NCBI GenBank assembly: GCA_945862035.1
Contig: CAMAXB010000034.1
Span: forward strand, 1 to 16,506
Source of the DNA: Opitutus sp. GAS368
GTDB taxonomy: Bacteria > Verrucomicrobiota > Verrucomicrobiia > Opitutales > Opitutaceae
Direction of reading: 5' to 3'
Length of the DNA stretch: 16,506 nucleotides
Shown here: in pieces, positions 1 through 7,521 of the stretch
Position numbering within the stretch: the first letter of the stretch is position 1
How the letters are laid out: every line of letters begins with the position of its first letter
Notes under the pieces: generated by a model
Database searches by the model: none
What the model was told of the DNA's origin: nothing
The model's input: only the letters and a program-made list of their open reading frames with translations
Translations under genes and position numbers: made by a program

Positions 1-168
1 CACGCAGCCCACGTGCAGGCGATCGCAGGGCGAGCGGGTCGAGATGAGGACCGCGGTCGCCATGAAATAATCGTCCCATGACGGGCGGGACGCGAAGCGG
101 CCGGCCGCTTCAGCGATCAGGTCGACAGGCGAGGTGGTGCCCGCGGGTGAGGACAAGGAGCCGGACAT
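1..168 (-). CDS. dCMP/cytidine deaminase family protein, N-terminal fragment (cut by window edge)
   Basis: The first 56 codons of a minus-strand gene starting at ATG 166-168 are open to the window edge. After a flexible Ser/Thr/Pro-rich leader of about 27 residues comes RPSWDDYFMATAVLISTRSP, then CDRLHVGCV. This closely matches the start of the deoxycytidylate deaminase (ComEB/dCMP deaminase) family, where an R-x-SWD-x-YFM helix precedes the first strand. That family deaminates dCMP to dUMP to supply dTTP synthesis, in the cytoplasm. The zinc ligands (HAE and PCxxC) would lie outside the window, so catalytic competence cannot be judged. The gene diverges from the Nif3-family gene across about 73 bp. 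No Shine-Dalgarno sequence is visible upstream. The family call is fairly secure; the exact substrate is inferred. Confidence 0.72.
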   Translation of the reverse strand, partial: MSGSLSSPAGTTSPVDLIAEAAGRFASRPSWDDYFMATAVLISTRSPCDRLHVGCV

Positions 169-206
169 AACTTATGGTTAGCGGCCGGCGCCAAAAAATC
201 CACCTC

Positions 207-224
207 GAAAGCCGCGACGCTTTC
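207..224. repeat. small inverted repeat in a divergent intergenic region
   Basis: GAAAGC at 207-212 and GCTTTC at 219-224 form a 6-bp inverted repeat around a 6-nt loop. It lies between the divergent dCMP-deaminase-like and Nif3-family genes. It could be an operator half-site pair, a leader hairpin or chance; the sequence does not decide. Confidence 0.25.
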
Positions 225-241
225 TGCCAACCGCTAAGGGT

Positions 242-994
242 ATGGCCACGCTCTCCGAACTCGTCACCTACTGCGACCAGCGCACCCGCCGGGAGGCATG
301 GAAGGATGCGCCGGGCGCTTGGAACGGGCTCCAGTTTGCCAACGATGGCCGGGTCACGCGGATTGGCGCGGCGGTGGACGCCGGGGTGGTCCCGTTCCGC
401 CGCGCGGTCGCGGCCGGAGTGGACTTCCTGATCGTGCACCATGGGATGTTCTGGGACGCGCCGCGGCCCCTGACGGGGCCAGCCCACGAGCGCATCAAGA
501 CGCTGGTCCAGGGCAATTGCGCGGTCTACTCGAGTCACCTGCCGCTGGATGGGCATCCCGAACTGGGCAACAACGCTCTGCTCGCCCGCCAACTCGGGCT
601 CACGCCCGAGACGCCATTTCTGCTCAACGAGGGGCTCCCGGTCGGCTGGATCTCACGCCATGCCGGCCGCCGCGCAAGCCTGCGCGCCCGGTTGGCCAAG
701 CACTACGACCGGGTGGTCGCCCTCGAATACGGTTCCGCCGCGCCCAAGGCGGTCGCCTTCTGCAGTGGCAGCGGCAACAGCGCGGTCCCCGCGCTGCTTC
801 CAGCGGGAGTCGACACCTTGGTCACGGGCGAGCTCCGCGAGGAGTGGTTCAACTACGCCCAGGAGAACCGGCTCAACCTCTACCTCTGCGGACACTATGC
901 GACCGAGGTCCACGGCGTCCGCGCCCTCGCAGCCGAGCTCTCGGCGCGCTTCGGACTCCCGTGGAAATTCATCGCCACGGAGAACCCGCTGTAG
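242..994 (+). CDS. Nif3-family (GTP cyclohydrolase I type 2 homolog) dinuclear metal protein
   Basis: This 250-residue protein matches the Nif3/YbgI/DUF34 family. The family forms toroidal hexamers with a two-metal site; its physiological substrate is still debated, and the 'GTP cyclohydrolase' name is weakly supported. Visible metal-site motifs are HHG at residues 66-68 (in IVHHGMFW), H99-x3-D103 (SSHLPLD) and the C-terminal G217-H-Y-A-T-E222. The segment VTGELREEWFNYAQENR before the last motif is also typical. The length fits the short form of the family, without the inserted CutA1-like domain found in some homologs. An AAGGG tract lies only 1 nt before the ATG, too close for a normal ribosome site, so initiation may not depend on it. 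aroQ follows after 28 nt, suggesting co-transcription. Confidence 0.88.
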   Translation: MATLSELVTYCDQRTRREAWKDAPGAWNGLQFANDGRVTRIGAAVDAGVVPFRRAVAAGVDFLIVHHGMFWDAPRPLTGPAHERIKTLVQGNCAVYSSHLPLDGHPELGNNALLARQLGLTPETPFLLNEGLPVGWISRHAGRRASLRARLAKHYDRVVALEYGSAAPKAVAFCSGSGNSAVPALLPAGVDTLVTGELREEWFNYAQENRLNLYLCGHYATEVHGVRALAAELSARFGLPWKFIATENPL

Positions 995-1022
995 TCCCCT
1001 CCCCTACCCCTTTCGCCTCACC

Positions 1023-1451
1023 ATGAAAAAAATCGCGATCCTCAACGGCCCCAATTTGGACCGGCTCGGCAAGCGCGAGCCCGAAATCTACGGCCGCGCC
1101 ACGCTCGCCGATCTGGAGGCTTCGCTGCGCACGGAGTTCCCGAACGGAGTTGAGCTGGAATTCTTCCAGTCCAACCACGAGGGCGCGCTGATCGACCGCA
1201 TCGCCAGCCTCGCGGACCGCAAATTCGATGGCGTGGTGATCAACGGCGGGGCTTTCACCCACACCAGCGTGGCCCTGCGGGATGCGCTCCTCGGCGCTCA
1301 CCTGCCAACGATCGAGGTGCACATTTCCAACATCTATAAGCGGGAGGAATTTCGCCACACCTCCCTGACCGCCCCGGCCTGCATTGCAGTCATCACCGGT
1401 CTCGGGCTCGAGGGCTACTTCGCCGCGGTGCGCTTTCTTCTCAAGCGTTGA
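1023..1451 (+). CDS. aroQ: 3-dehydroquinate dehydratase, type II
   Basis: This 142-residue cytoplasmic enzyme converts 3-dehydroquinate to 3-dehydroshikimate in the shikimate pathway to aromatic amino acids. It is full length for the type II (dodecameric) family. Recognisable motifs are the N-terminal LNGPNLDRLG, the flexible lid arginine R18 and catalytic tyrosine Y23 (GKREPEIYG), substrate-loop N74 with GGAFTHTS (residues 75-82), the catalytic histidine H100 in VHISN, and R111 in the EEFRHTS segment. The position after N74 is glycine where many homologs have proline or alanine. No Shine-Dalgarno sequence precedes the ATG; the leader is pyrimidine-rich. It sits 28 nt after the Nif3-family gene and just upstream of the NusG-like gene, so a three-gene transcript is plausible. 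Confidence 0.96.
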   Translation: MKKIAILNGPNLDRLGKREPEIYGRATLADLEASLRTEFPNGVELEFFQSNHEGALIDRIASLADRKFDGVVINGGAFTHTSVALRDALLGAHLPTIEVHISNIYKREEFRHTSLTAPACIAVITGLGLEGYFAAVRFLLKR

Positions 1452-1506
1452 GCGCGATGATTGAACCGGCCCTCCCGTTTGCCCGGGCGGACAGCGACAG
1501 TCGCAG

Positions 1507-1977
1507 GTGAGGCACACCCGGCCCCGGTGCGAGAAGAAATTCGCCGACCTGCTCCGCGCCGAGCAGATGGCGCATTATCTCCCGCTGATCACGAGCGTGC
1601 GCAAGTACGGGCGTCAGACCAAGCGTTTCACCAAGCCGCTCTTCGCCGGCTATGTCTTCGGGCGGATTCCGCTCGAGCGCCGGGCCCGCGTGTTCCAGCG
1701 GGACCTACTCGCGCGCCTCCTTCCGATCGATAACGAAGCCGGGTTTCTGCGCCAGCTCGACGCTGTCCGCGCGATCGTGGCCTCCGGGCTGGAACTCAGC
1801 CTGCACCCACTGATCCACCGCGGCACCCGCGTGCGCGTGATTGGCGGACCGCTCCAAGGCCTGGAGGGCGTGGTCGACAATCCCGCCGATCCGCAGGGGA
1901 TCGTCCTTGCGGTCGACGTGCTTCAACAGGGCCTGTTGGTCCGCATCCCCCTCGAGAACCTGCGGCCCCTGCCCTGA
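1507..1977 (+). CDS. NusG-family transcription elongation/antitermination factor, probable 5' frameshift
   Basis: The 156 residues from GTG 1507 carry a NusG N-terminal domain (HTRPRCEKKFADLL, then KRFTKPLFAGYVFGRI) and a C-terminal KOW domain (near residues 105-150: GTRVRVIGGPLQGLEGVV, ending in IPLENLRPLP). Such factors bind the RNA polymerase clamp; specialised paralogs such as RfaH or UpxY assist particular operons. The protein begins almost at the HTRP motif, so the usual first beta strand (W-Y/F-V-V before HTRP) is missing or corrupted. In another frame, ATG 1457, 5 nt after the aroQ stop, opens MIEPALPFARADSDSRR, a plausible N-terminus, and stops at 1508-1510. This suggests a small indel near 1500-1512, either a real mutation or an assembly error. 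The stop is 1 nt from the convergent pgpA stop. Family call firm; start uncertain. Confidence 0.8.
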   Translation: MRHTRPRCEKKFADLLRAEQMAHYLPLITSVRKYGRQTKRFTKPLFAGYVFGRIPLERRARVFQRDLLARLLPIDNEAGFLRQLDAVRAIVASGLELSLHPLIHRGTRVRVIGGPLQGLEGVVDNPADPQGIVLAVDVLQQGLLVRIPLENLRPLP

Positions 1978-1978
1978 C

Positions 1979-2491
1979 TCAGCGAAGCAACCACAGCCCA
2001 GCCCCGAGATGCATCGTCGCGCAGGTCGCGAGGGCGGCCGCCACATCATCCGCCACCACGCCCCAGCCATCCGGCAAATGCTGGAGGCGGGAAATGCCGA
2101 AGGGCTTGAGAACGTCGAACAGACGGAAGAGCCCAAACCCGGACAGAAAAATCACCCAGGGCGGCGCAATCGTCAGCAAGGACGTCCAGCCGAGGAAGCA
2201 GAGCGGGATCGCCACAAACTCATCGAGCACGATTGAACCGGGATCCCGCTGGCCGAGCCGGAACTCCGCCTCGCCACACATCGCCACGGCGAAATAACAC
2301 CCGATCGCACTGAAAAGCAGATTCCCAATTGGACCGAGCTGGTAAAAGAAGAGCGTGAAATAAAGCAGTCCGGCGACCGAGCCCCACGTTCCCGGCGCCC
2401 GGCGCATGCGCCCCACGGGACCGAGGGTGGCAAACCCCACCACCATCGGCGTCGGCAGGAAACGCGGCCAGAGCGGCTGCCGGAATCTCAT
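1979..2491 (-). CDS. pgpA: phosphatidylglycerophosphatase A
   Basis: This 170-residue inner-membrane enzyme removes the terminal phosphate of phosphatidylglycerophosphate to give phosphatidylglycerol. Family motifs are GTWGS (residues 34-38), the acidic DEFVAIPLC segment, FRLFDVLKPFGI and the C-terminal PDGWGVVADDVAAA, which matches the conserved D-x-x-x-G-V-x-x-D-D block of PgpA. Several hydrophobic stretches fit membrane helices. Its ATG overlaps the TGA of pgsA in ATGA (2488-2491), so translation is probably coupled to pgsA, the enzyme immediately before it in the pathway. No independent ribosome site is obvious. It converges on the NusG-like gene with a 1-nt gap between stop codons and no visible hairpin terminator. 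Confidence 0.92.
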   Translation of the reverse strand: MRFRQPLWPRFLPTPMVVGFATLGPVGRMRRAPGTWGSVAGLLYFTLFFYQLGPIGNLLFSAIGCYFAVAMCGEAEFRLGQRDPGSIVLDEFVAIPLCFLGWTSLLTIAPPWVIFLSGFGLFRLFDVLKPFGISRLQHLPDGWGVVADDVAAALATCATMHLGAGLWLLR

Positions 2492-3078
2492 TTGTTCGTG
2501 TCTTCGAACACCACGTCCTTGAAGCGCCAGATGTAGGCCGCACCAGAACTGACGGCAAACGCCGTGCCCAGAATAAAGATCCCCAGACCGGTCATGTGGA
2601 TGATCTCCGTGGAGGCGCTGAGCTCGATGTTGAAGAAATAGGCGAAATCCGTGGTCAGCATGGGCACGAACAGGAGAAAGCCGATCGCGATCAGCTGGGT
2701 CAGGGTCTTGGTCTTGCCCCCCTTGTCCGCCGAGACGATCACTCCCTTGGAGGCCGCCACCATGCGCAGGCCGGTGACTAGAAATTCACGGCACATCGTG
2801 AGCAAAACCCAAACAACGGGAATGGTTCCTTGTTCGACGAAGACGATCATCAGCCCGAGCACCATAATCTTGTCCGTCAGGGCATCCATCAGTTTGCCGA
2901 AGATGGACACCAGATTACGCTTCCGGGCGAGATAGCCGTCCAGCCAGTCCCCGACCGCCGCCGCGATGAAGATCCAAAACGCCAGCGTCGCCGCCCCGAA
3001 CCAAGGCTGATACATCAGCCAGGCGATCAGGAACATGGTCGGGATGCGCGAGAGCGTGATGAGGTTGGGCAGATTCAT
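2488..3078 (-). CDS. pgsA: CDP-diacylglycerol-glycerol-3-phosphate 3-phosphatidyltransferase
   Basis: This 196-residue integral membrane enzyme makes phosphatidylglycerophosphate from CDP-diacylglycerol and glycerol-3-phosphate. It contains the full CDP-alcohol phosphatidyltransferase signature: D44-x2-D47-G48-x2-A51-R52-x8-G61-x3-D65-x3-D69 (GDWLDGYLARK through MDALTDK). The start was set at MNLPNLITLSRIP, the normal N-terminus of the family. The open frame runs about 29 codons further upstream, but that stretch is Arg/Cys-rich and unlike the family. A weak GGGAAAA precedes the ATG. The gene overlaps pgpA by 4 nt, forming a two-step phosphatidylglycerol operon, and diverges from coaD across 128 bp that would hold both promoters. 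Confidence 0.95.
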   Translation of the reverse strand: MNLPNLITLSRIPTMFLIAWLMYQPWFGAATLAFWIFIAAAVGDWLDGYLARKRNLVSIFGKLMDALTDKIMVLGLMIVFVEQGTIPVVWVLLTMCREFLVTGLRMVAASKGVIVSADKGGKTKTLTQLIAIGFLLFVPMLTTDFAYFFNIELSASTEIIHMTGLGIFILGTAFAVSSGAAYIWRFKDVVFEDTNK

Positions 3079-3206
3079 CGCCGGTTTTCCCGAGCACACC
3101 GCGCGCCCCGCGCGATGGCAAGGGCGGAGATGATCATCGCACGCTTGCGCCCGGCTCCAAGCCATGCGTCACTCTTCCGCCGCGCCACCCGTGGCACCGA
3201 GCCGCT

Positions 3207-3689
3207 ATGCGCCACTGTATTTATCCCGGAACCTTCGACCCGATTACTTACGGGCACCTCGACGTCCTCGAGCGCGCCACCCGACTCTTCAGCCGCGTCA
3301 CTGTCGCGGTCGCAGAGAATCCAGGCAAGGGCCCGCTCTTCAGCCCGGAGCAGCGGCTCGAACTCATTCGCACCAACGTCGCCCGGCACGCGAACGTGGA
3401 GGTCGTCATCTTCGGCGGCCTGCTCGTCGACTTTGCCCTGAGCCTCAAGGCCGATGCCATCATTCGCGGCCTGCGAGCGCTCTCCGACTTCGAGTTCGAG
3501 TTCAACATGGCCCTGATGAACCGTCATCTCCAACCGACGGTGGAGACCCTCTTCGTGATGCCCAACGAAGCCTACAGCTACTGCAGCTCCTCCCTCGTGA
3601 AGCAGGTGGCGAAGTACGGCGGCGACGTCTCGCATTTTGTCCCGCCCAACGTCGCCAGCGCCCTGCGGACCGCCTCCGGCAAGGCCTGA
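3207..3689 (+). CDS. coaD: pantetheine-phosphate adenylyltransferase
   Basis: This 160-residue cytoplasmic enzyme transfers AMP from ATP to 4'-phosphopantetheine, making dephospho-CoA, the penultimate step of CoA synthesis. It shows the nucleotidyltransferase signature YPGTFDPITYGHLDV (T/HxGH, residues 6-20), the conserved ADAIIRGLR segment and the C-terminal YSYCSSSLVKQVAKYGGDVS, all diagnostic of bacterial CoaD. The length is standard for the family. No strong Shine-Dalgarno sequence precedes the ATG. It diverges from pgsA and is followed 128 nt later by glnS on the same strand; I see no clear terminator between them, so read-through is possible. Confidence 0.96.
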   Translation: MRHCIYPGTFDPITYGHLDVLERATRLFSRVTVAVAENPGKGPLFSPEQRLELIRTNVARHANVEVVIFGGLLVDFALSLKADAIIRGLRALSDFEFEFNMALMNRHLQPTVETLFVMPNEAYSYCSSSLVKQVAKYGGDVSHFVPPNVASALRTASGKA

Positions 3690-3817
3690 GTCACTCCGTC
3701 CGTAAAGCTAAGGCGGCGACCCGCTCCGGGCCCGCGCCCGTGTCTGCATTCCCGCGGACTGCCCCTCGCAATTGCGGCGTTGCCTCGCGTGTTTTCGCCG
3801 GGCAGCCTTTTCCCTTT

Positions 3818-5617
3818 ATGAGCGCCGAGCAGAACGATCCGGCCGCACCCGCGGTCCCCAGCGACTTCATCCGCGACATCGTCGCCCAGCATGTGGCGGA
3901 GCGACGCTACCCGCAAATCGTGACGCGCTTTCCCCCCGAGCCCAACGGTTACATCCACATTGGCCACGCCAAGGCCATCTGCATCGACTTCGGCATCGCG
4001 CTGGAAAACGGCGGACGCTGCAACCTGCGCTTCGACGACACCAATCCGGTCAAGGAGGACGTCGAGTATGTCGAATCCATCACGGCGGATTTGCAGTGGC
4101 TGGTCGCAGGCTGGGCGGACCAGGTCCTCGGCTTCAAGCCGAAGGGATCCTCCCCCGTGGCCCAGACCGTGGACGGCCGCCCCGATTTCTATTGCGCCCC
4201 CGCCGCGCCCGGAAACGTCGAGATCGAGCCTTTCTTCGCGTCTGATTATTTTGAGCAGCTCCATGATTTCGCGGTAACCCTGATCAAGAAGGGCAAGGCC
4301 TACGTCTGCGATCTGAGCCCCGAGGACACCGACCTCTATCGCGGCGCCCCCGACAAGCCGGGCAAGGACAGCCCCTGGCGCAATCGAACGGTGGAGGAGA
4401 ACCTTGCCTTGTTCGCCCGCATGCGGGCCGGCGAGTTCCCCAACGGGCATTGCTCGCTTCGGGCCAGGATCGACATGGCCGCGCCCAATGTCTGGCTCCG
4501 CGATCCGCTCCTCTATCGCATCCGCCACATCGCCCACCATCATGTCGGCGCCCGCTGGTGCATCTATCCGCTGTATGATTTCGCTCATTGTCTGAGCGAC
4601 TATCTGGAAGGCGTCACCCACAGTTTCTGCACGGTCGAATACATCCCGCATCGCCCGCTCTACGACTGGCTGCTGGAGCAACTCGACCTGCCACGGCCCC
4701 TGCCTCGCCAATACGAGTTTTCACCGCTGAAGATTGGCTACATCATCGTCAGCAAGCGGAAGCTGCTCCAACTGGTGCAGCAGAAGGCAGTTTCAGGCTG
4801 GGACGATCCGCGCATGCCTACGATCTCCGGCCTGCGCCGCCGGGGCGTGCCGGCCGCATCCATCCGCCGATTCGTGATCGGCACCGGCGTCACCCGCGCC
4901 GATGCGGTCACCGACATCGCCGTCCTCGAGCACGTGATCCGCGAGGACCTCAACACCCGCGCGCTGCGCCGCCTTGGCGTGCTCAAGCCAGTCAAGATCG
5001 TCCTGACCAATCTCGCCGAGGGCGAAGTGATCGAGGTCGACGCAACCAACCATCCGCAGGACGAGCAGCGTACGACCCGCAAGGTGGCGCTCACGCGCGA
5101 AGTCTACATTGAGACCGACGATTTCTCCGAGGTTCCGCCGCCGAAGTACTTCCGGCTCAAGCCGGGAGGCGAGGTCCGCCTCAAGTACGCCTGCATCATC
5201 ACGTGCAACGAGGTGGTCAAGGACGCGGCCGGTACGGTCGTTGAGCTTCGCTGCACCGCCGATCTCAGCACCCGAAGCGGCGGGCCCAACGCCGACCAGA
5301 AGGTCAAGGGCACGATCCACTGGGTCAGCGCCACCCACTCGATTCCGGCCGAGGTGAGGATCTACGACCGGCTCTTCCGCGTGGCCGATCCTGACGCCGA
5401 CGGCGACTTCCTGAAGCACCTCAACCCGCACTCGATGGAGGTCGTCCAGGCCCGCATCGAGGCGTCGCTGGCCTCGGCCACCGTCGAGGATCGGTTCCAA
5501 TTTGAGCGCCTGGGTTACTTCTCCCTCGACCCCAAGGACAGCGCGCCAGGCCAACTGGTCTTTAATCGCACGATCAGCCTCAAGGACAACGCGGCCAAGG
5601 CCCCGGGCAAGGCTTAG
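3818..5617 (+). CDS. glnS: glutaminyl-tRNA synthetase with an inserted loop
   Basis: This 599-residue class I synthetase charges tRNA-Gln with glutamine in the cytoplasm. It has PPEPNGYIHIGHAKAI (HIGH box at about residues 47-50) and a KMSKS-type loop IVSKRK (about 310-315), with valine where E. coli GlnRS has methionine. The region after VSGWDDPRMPTISGLRRRG is collinear with E. coli GlnRS from memory, through the anticodon-binding barrels to NRTISLKDNAAK at the end. The family is usually about 550 residues. The excess is a short N-terminal extension and an insertion of about 35 residues at 100-140, just before ASDYFEQLHDF. ATG 3818 was chosen because upstream codons (the frame stays open to 3164) lie out of frame across coaD and show no family similarity. 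No Shine-Dalgarno sequence is evident. The stop overlaps the first repeat unit downstream. Confidence 0.95.
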   Translation: MSAEQNDPAAPAVPSDFIRDIVAQHVAERRYPQIVTRFPPEPNGYIHIGHAKAICIDFGIALENGGRCNLRFDDTNPVKEDVEYVESITADLQWLVAGWADQVLGFKPKGSSPVAQTVDGRPDFYCAPAAPGNVEIEPFFASDYFEQLHDFAVTLIKKGKAYVCDLSPEDTDLYRGAPDKPGKDSPWRNRTVEENLALFARMRAGEFPNGHCSLRARIDMAAPNVWLRDPLLYRIRHIAHHHVGARWCIYPLYDFAHCLSDYLEGVTHSFCTVEYIPHRPLYDWLLEQLDLPRPLPRQYEFSPLKIGYIIVSKRKLLQLVQQKAVSGWDDPRMPTISGLRRRGVPAASIRRFVIGTGVTRADAVTDIAVLEHVIREDLNTRALRRLGVLKPVKIVLTNLAEGEVIEVDATNHPQDEQRTTRKVALTREVYIETDDFSEVPPPKYFRLKPGGEVRLKYACIITCNEVVKDAAGTVVELRCTADLSTRSGGPNADQKVKGTIHWVSATHSIPAEVRIYDRLFRVADPDADGDFLKHLNPHSMEVVQARIEASLASATVEDRFQFERLGYFSLDPKDSAPGQLVFNRTISLKDNAAKAPGKA

Positions 5618-5767
5618 GCGCTGGGCGCTAGGCGCCATTGCGGAATGCGGAGTGCGGAATGCGGAATGCGGAGTGCGGAGTGCGGATTTGGGGCCAAGCC
5701 CCCGGGCAACCGCCTTCGCTCATTCCGCAATCCAAAATCCGCCATCCGCAATTTTCCTCGCGCTAGG
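5617..5767. repeat. palindromic heptamer repeat element between convergent genes
   Basis: Three 7-nt units of GGCGCTG type (5617-5637) lead into seven 7-nt units of TGCGGAA/TGCGGAG/TGCGGAT (5639-5687). After a spacer, 5721-5753 carries related units in inverted orientation (ATTCCGCA, ATCCGCC, ATCCGCA). Left and right arms can pair, for example TGCGGAATG with CATTCCGCA, giving a large imperfect hairpin. GCGCTAGG occurs as a direct repeat at 5625-5632 and 5760-5767, one copy overlapping the phosphoesterase stop codon. The layout resembles a non-autonomous palindromic element with a possible 8-bp duplication. It could also act as a two-way terminator for glnS and the phosphoesterase gene. Confidence 0.75.
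5639..5687 (+). repeat. seven tandem copies of a TGCGGAR-type heptamer
   Basis: The units read TGCGGAA, TGCGGAG, TGCGGAA, TGCGGAA, TGCGGAG, TGCGGAG and TGCGGAT without interruption. Only the seventh base varies. This is the left arm of the palindromic element at 5617-5767, and its slippage-prone structure should vary between strains. Confidence 0.9.
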
Positions 5768-7397
5768 GCACGATCCGCCAGTTGTGGTTCGGCGTGACCG
5801 GCACCTGCCGGTTGCGCTCCATCCACGTGATGATCAGGTCGCGGATCTCCTCGCTTGAGCGGTGGAGCACCTTGGCGTCCTTGTACATGGTGTAACCACC
5901 GCCGCCGTTAAGGCGGTAGTTGTTGATCGCCAGCCGCAGGACGCGATCCGGCGCCAGCGGTTCACCTTGGAAGCGCAGGTTGCGAATCCGGTCGCCCAAG
6001 GGCCGACGAAGATCGATCTCGTACTCGACGCCCTCGGCGAGGTCGAAATTATAGCCCGGCACCCGTGGATCAATTCGCTCGCGCGGCGTCTTCTCCCGAT
6101 CCGACTCGCGGAAAAAGCGCGCCGAATGTTCTAGCGCAGCCTTCACGATGGCACCGGTGGCTTCAATCACCACAAGCGTGTTTTCGTAGATATAGAGCCC
6201 GGCAATATCCCGAACCGTGACCGGCCCCGCCGCGACGCGGGCGCGCAGGTTGAAGTTCGCCGCCAGCGACACGTCAGCCTGCCCGGCCTCCAGCTGCACC
6301 CGCTGGATTAGGTCGATCAGGGCGTTGTCCTCAAAGTACCCGTCCGTCGCGGTGAGTTCGGTGGCCGCCTCGCCGACCACGGTGTCCAGCCACGCCTGTG
6401 CATCCCGATGGTACGGTTCGGCGAGGGCCAGGACCGCCGGGTCGGCCGGCACGCTGGCCGTGACCGGCAGCGAAACCGCGCCCTTGGCCGCAACCTCCCA
6501 GCGACCGGACGAGGCATTCCTTTCGACGTAGAGGTCCGCCCTCACCACCCGGTCGCCCCACCGGTTGGCTTGCGAGAGCAGCACTCCGTTCACGAGCAAC
6601 GCGGGCACATCGCGATGCGTGTGGCCCATGAAGATCACATCGATCCCCGGAACCTCGCGGGCGATCGCCACCGCGGCATTTTCCTGCGGCACCTGTCCGG
6701 GATTCGGCCGGCCGCTGGCCAGATCAAGCTCGACCCCCATGTGCATCGCAATCGCAACGATATCGACCTGCTCGCGCTCGCGCAGCACCTGCACCCATTT
6801 GCGCGCCGCGACGACGGGATCCCGAAACTCGAGCCCCGCGTAGTTGCCGGGATTATCCCAACTTGGCACGCCGGGGGTGGTCAGGCCAATGATGCCGACC
6901 CGCACGCCCTTCACCTCCTTGATCACGTAGGGTGGAAAAGCGGTCTCCTCCGTCCCGGCCTTATAGGTGTTACCGGAGAGCCAGGGAAACGAGGCCTCGC
7001 GCCGCGCCTTGTTCAGCACGCCGAGCCCGAAATTATACTCGTGGTTGCCGATCGCGAGCGCGTCGTACTTCAGCGCGTTCATGACCAGCATCATCGGACT
7101 GGGCGGCGCATTGTTCCGGCGATTGTGATAGTAGGCGAGCGGCGTGCCCTGGATGGTGTCGCCCGAATCGAGCAGGATCAGCTCCGGCTCCTCGCGGCGC
7201 ACCTGGTGGATCAGCGTCGCCACTTTCGCCAGACCGAGATGGGACGGCTGATTCGTGAAGTAGTCGATCGGATAGATGTTGCCGTGCAGGTCCGTGGTCG
7301 AAAGGAACGTGATTCGCGTCCTCTCGGCCGCGCCGAGCGCACAGGCCGTCGTTACGAGCGCGAACACCGCAAACCGGCAAAGGGTGGTCAGGGGCAT
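5763..7397 (-). CDS. exported metallophosphoesterase, CpdB/5'-nucleotidase family
   Basis: This 544-residue protein has an N-terminal signal peptide (hydrophobic residues about 8-22, ending ALGAAE), a calcineurin-like metallophosphatase domain and a C-terminal 5'-nucleotidase domain. Metal motifs are D36-x-H38 (TTDLHGNIYPIDYF), D77-SGD80-TIQG, GN118-H119-E and GHTH. The C-terminal half shows LYIYENTLVVIEATG and RLAINNYRLNGGGGY, the latter part of the nucleotide-binding region in this family. The DLHGN-x-YPIDYF start resembles CpdB, the periplasmic 2',3'-cyclic nucleotide phosphodiesterase/3'-nucleotidase, more than UshA, but substrate is inferred. The likely role is scavenging phosphate and nucleosides in the periplasm. 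It converges with glnS across the repeat element and diverges from the 7522 gene. No Shine-Dalgarno sequence is visible. Confidence 0.88.
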   Translation of the reverse strand: MPLTTLCRFAVFALVTTACALGAAERTRITFLSTTDLHGNIYPIDYFTNQPSHLGLAKVATLIHQVRREEPELILLDSGDTIQGTPLAYYHNRRNNAPPSPMMLVMNALKYDALAIGNHEYNFGLGVLNKARREASFPWLSGNTYKAGTEETAFPPYVIKEVKGVRVGIIGLTTPGVPSWDNPGNYAGLEFRDPVVAARKWVQVLREREQVDIVAIAMHMGVELDLASGRPNPGQVPQENAAVAIAREVPGIDVIFMGHTHRDVPALLVNGVLLSQANRWGDRVVRADLYVERNASSGRWEVAAKGAVSLPVTASVPADPAVLALAEPYHRDAQAWLDTVVGEAATELTATDGYFEDNALIDLIQRVQLEAGQADVSLAANFNLRARVAAGPVTVRDIAGLYIYENTLVVIEATGAIVKAALEHSARFFRESDREKTPRERIDPRVPGYNFDLAEGVEYEIDLRRPLGDRIRNLRFQGEPLAPDRVLRLAINNYRLNGGGGYTMYKDAKVLHRSSEEIRDLIITWMERNRQVPVTPNHNWRIVP

Positions 7398-7521
7398 CGC
7401 TGGAATCTAGCTTTGCGGCCGCCCTTGCCCAGCCCGATTCTCCGTTCCGCGTTGCGAACGGGTAAAATCCTCCACAAACGCGGTTTGAGTTCCGGTAATT
7501 TTTCCCAACACTCCGCCCCAC

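Noticed and set aside
3164..3817. Long N-terminal extension of the glnS reading frame (218 codons).
   Set aside because: It runs through coaD in another frame, is Arg/Pro-rich and shows no GlnRS similarity. The family N-terminus begins shortly after ATG 3818.
7442..7468. Imperfect CCGTT/AACGG repeat and TAAAAT as a promoter for the 7522 gene.
   Set aside because: TAAAAT resembles a -10 box but no -35 box lies at proper spacing, so a promoter cannot be claimed.
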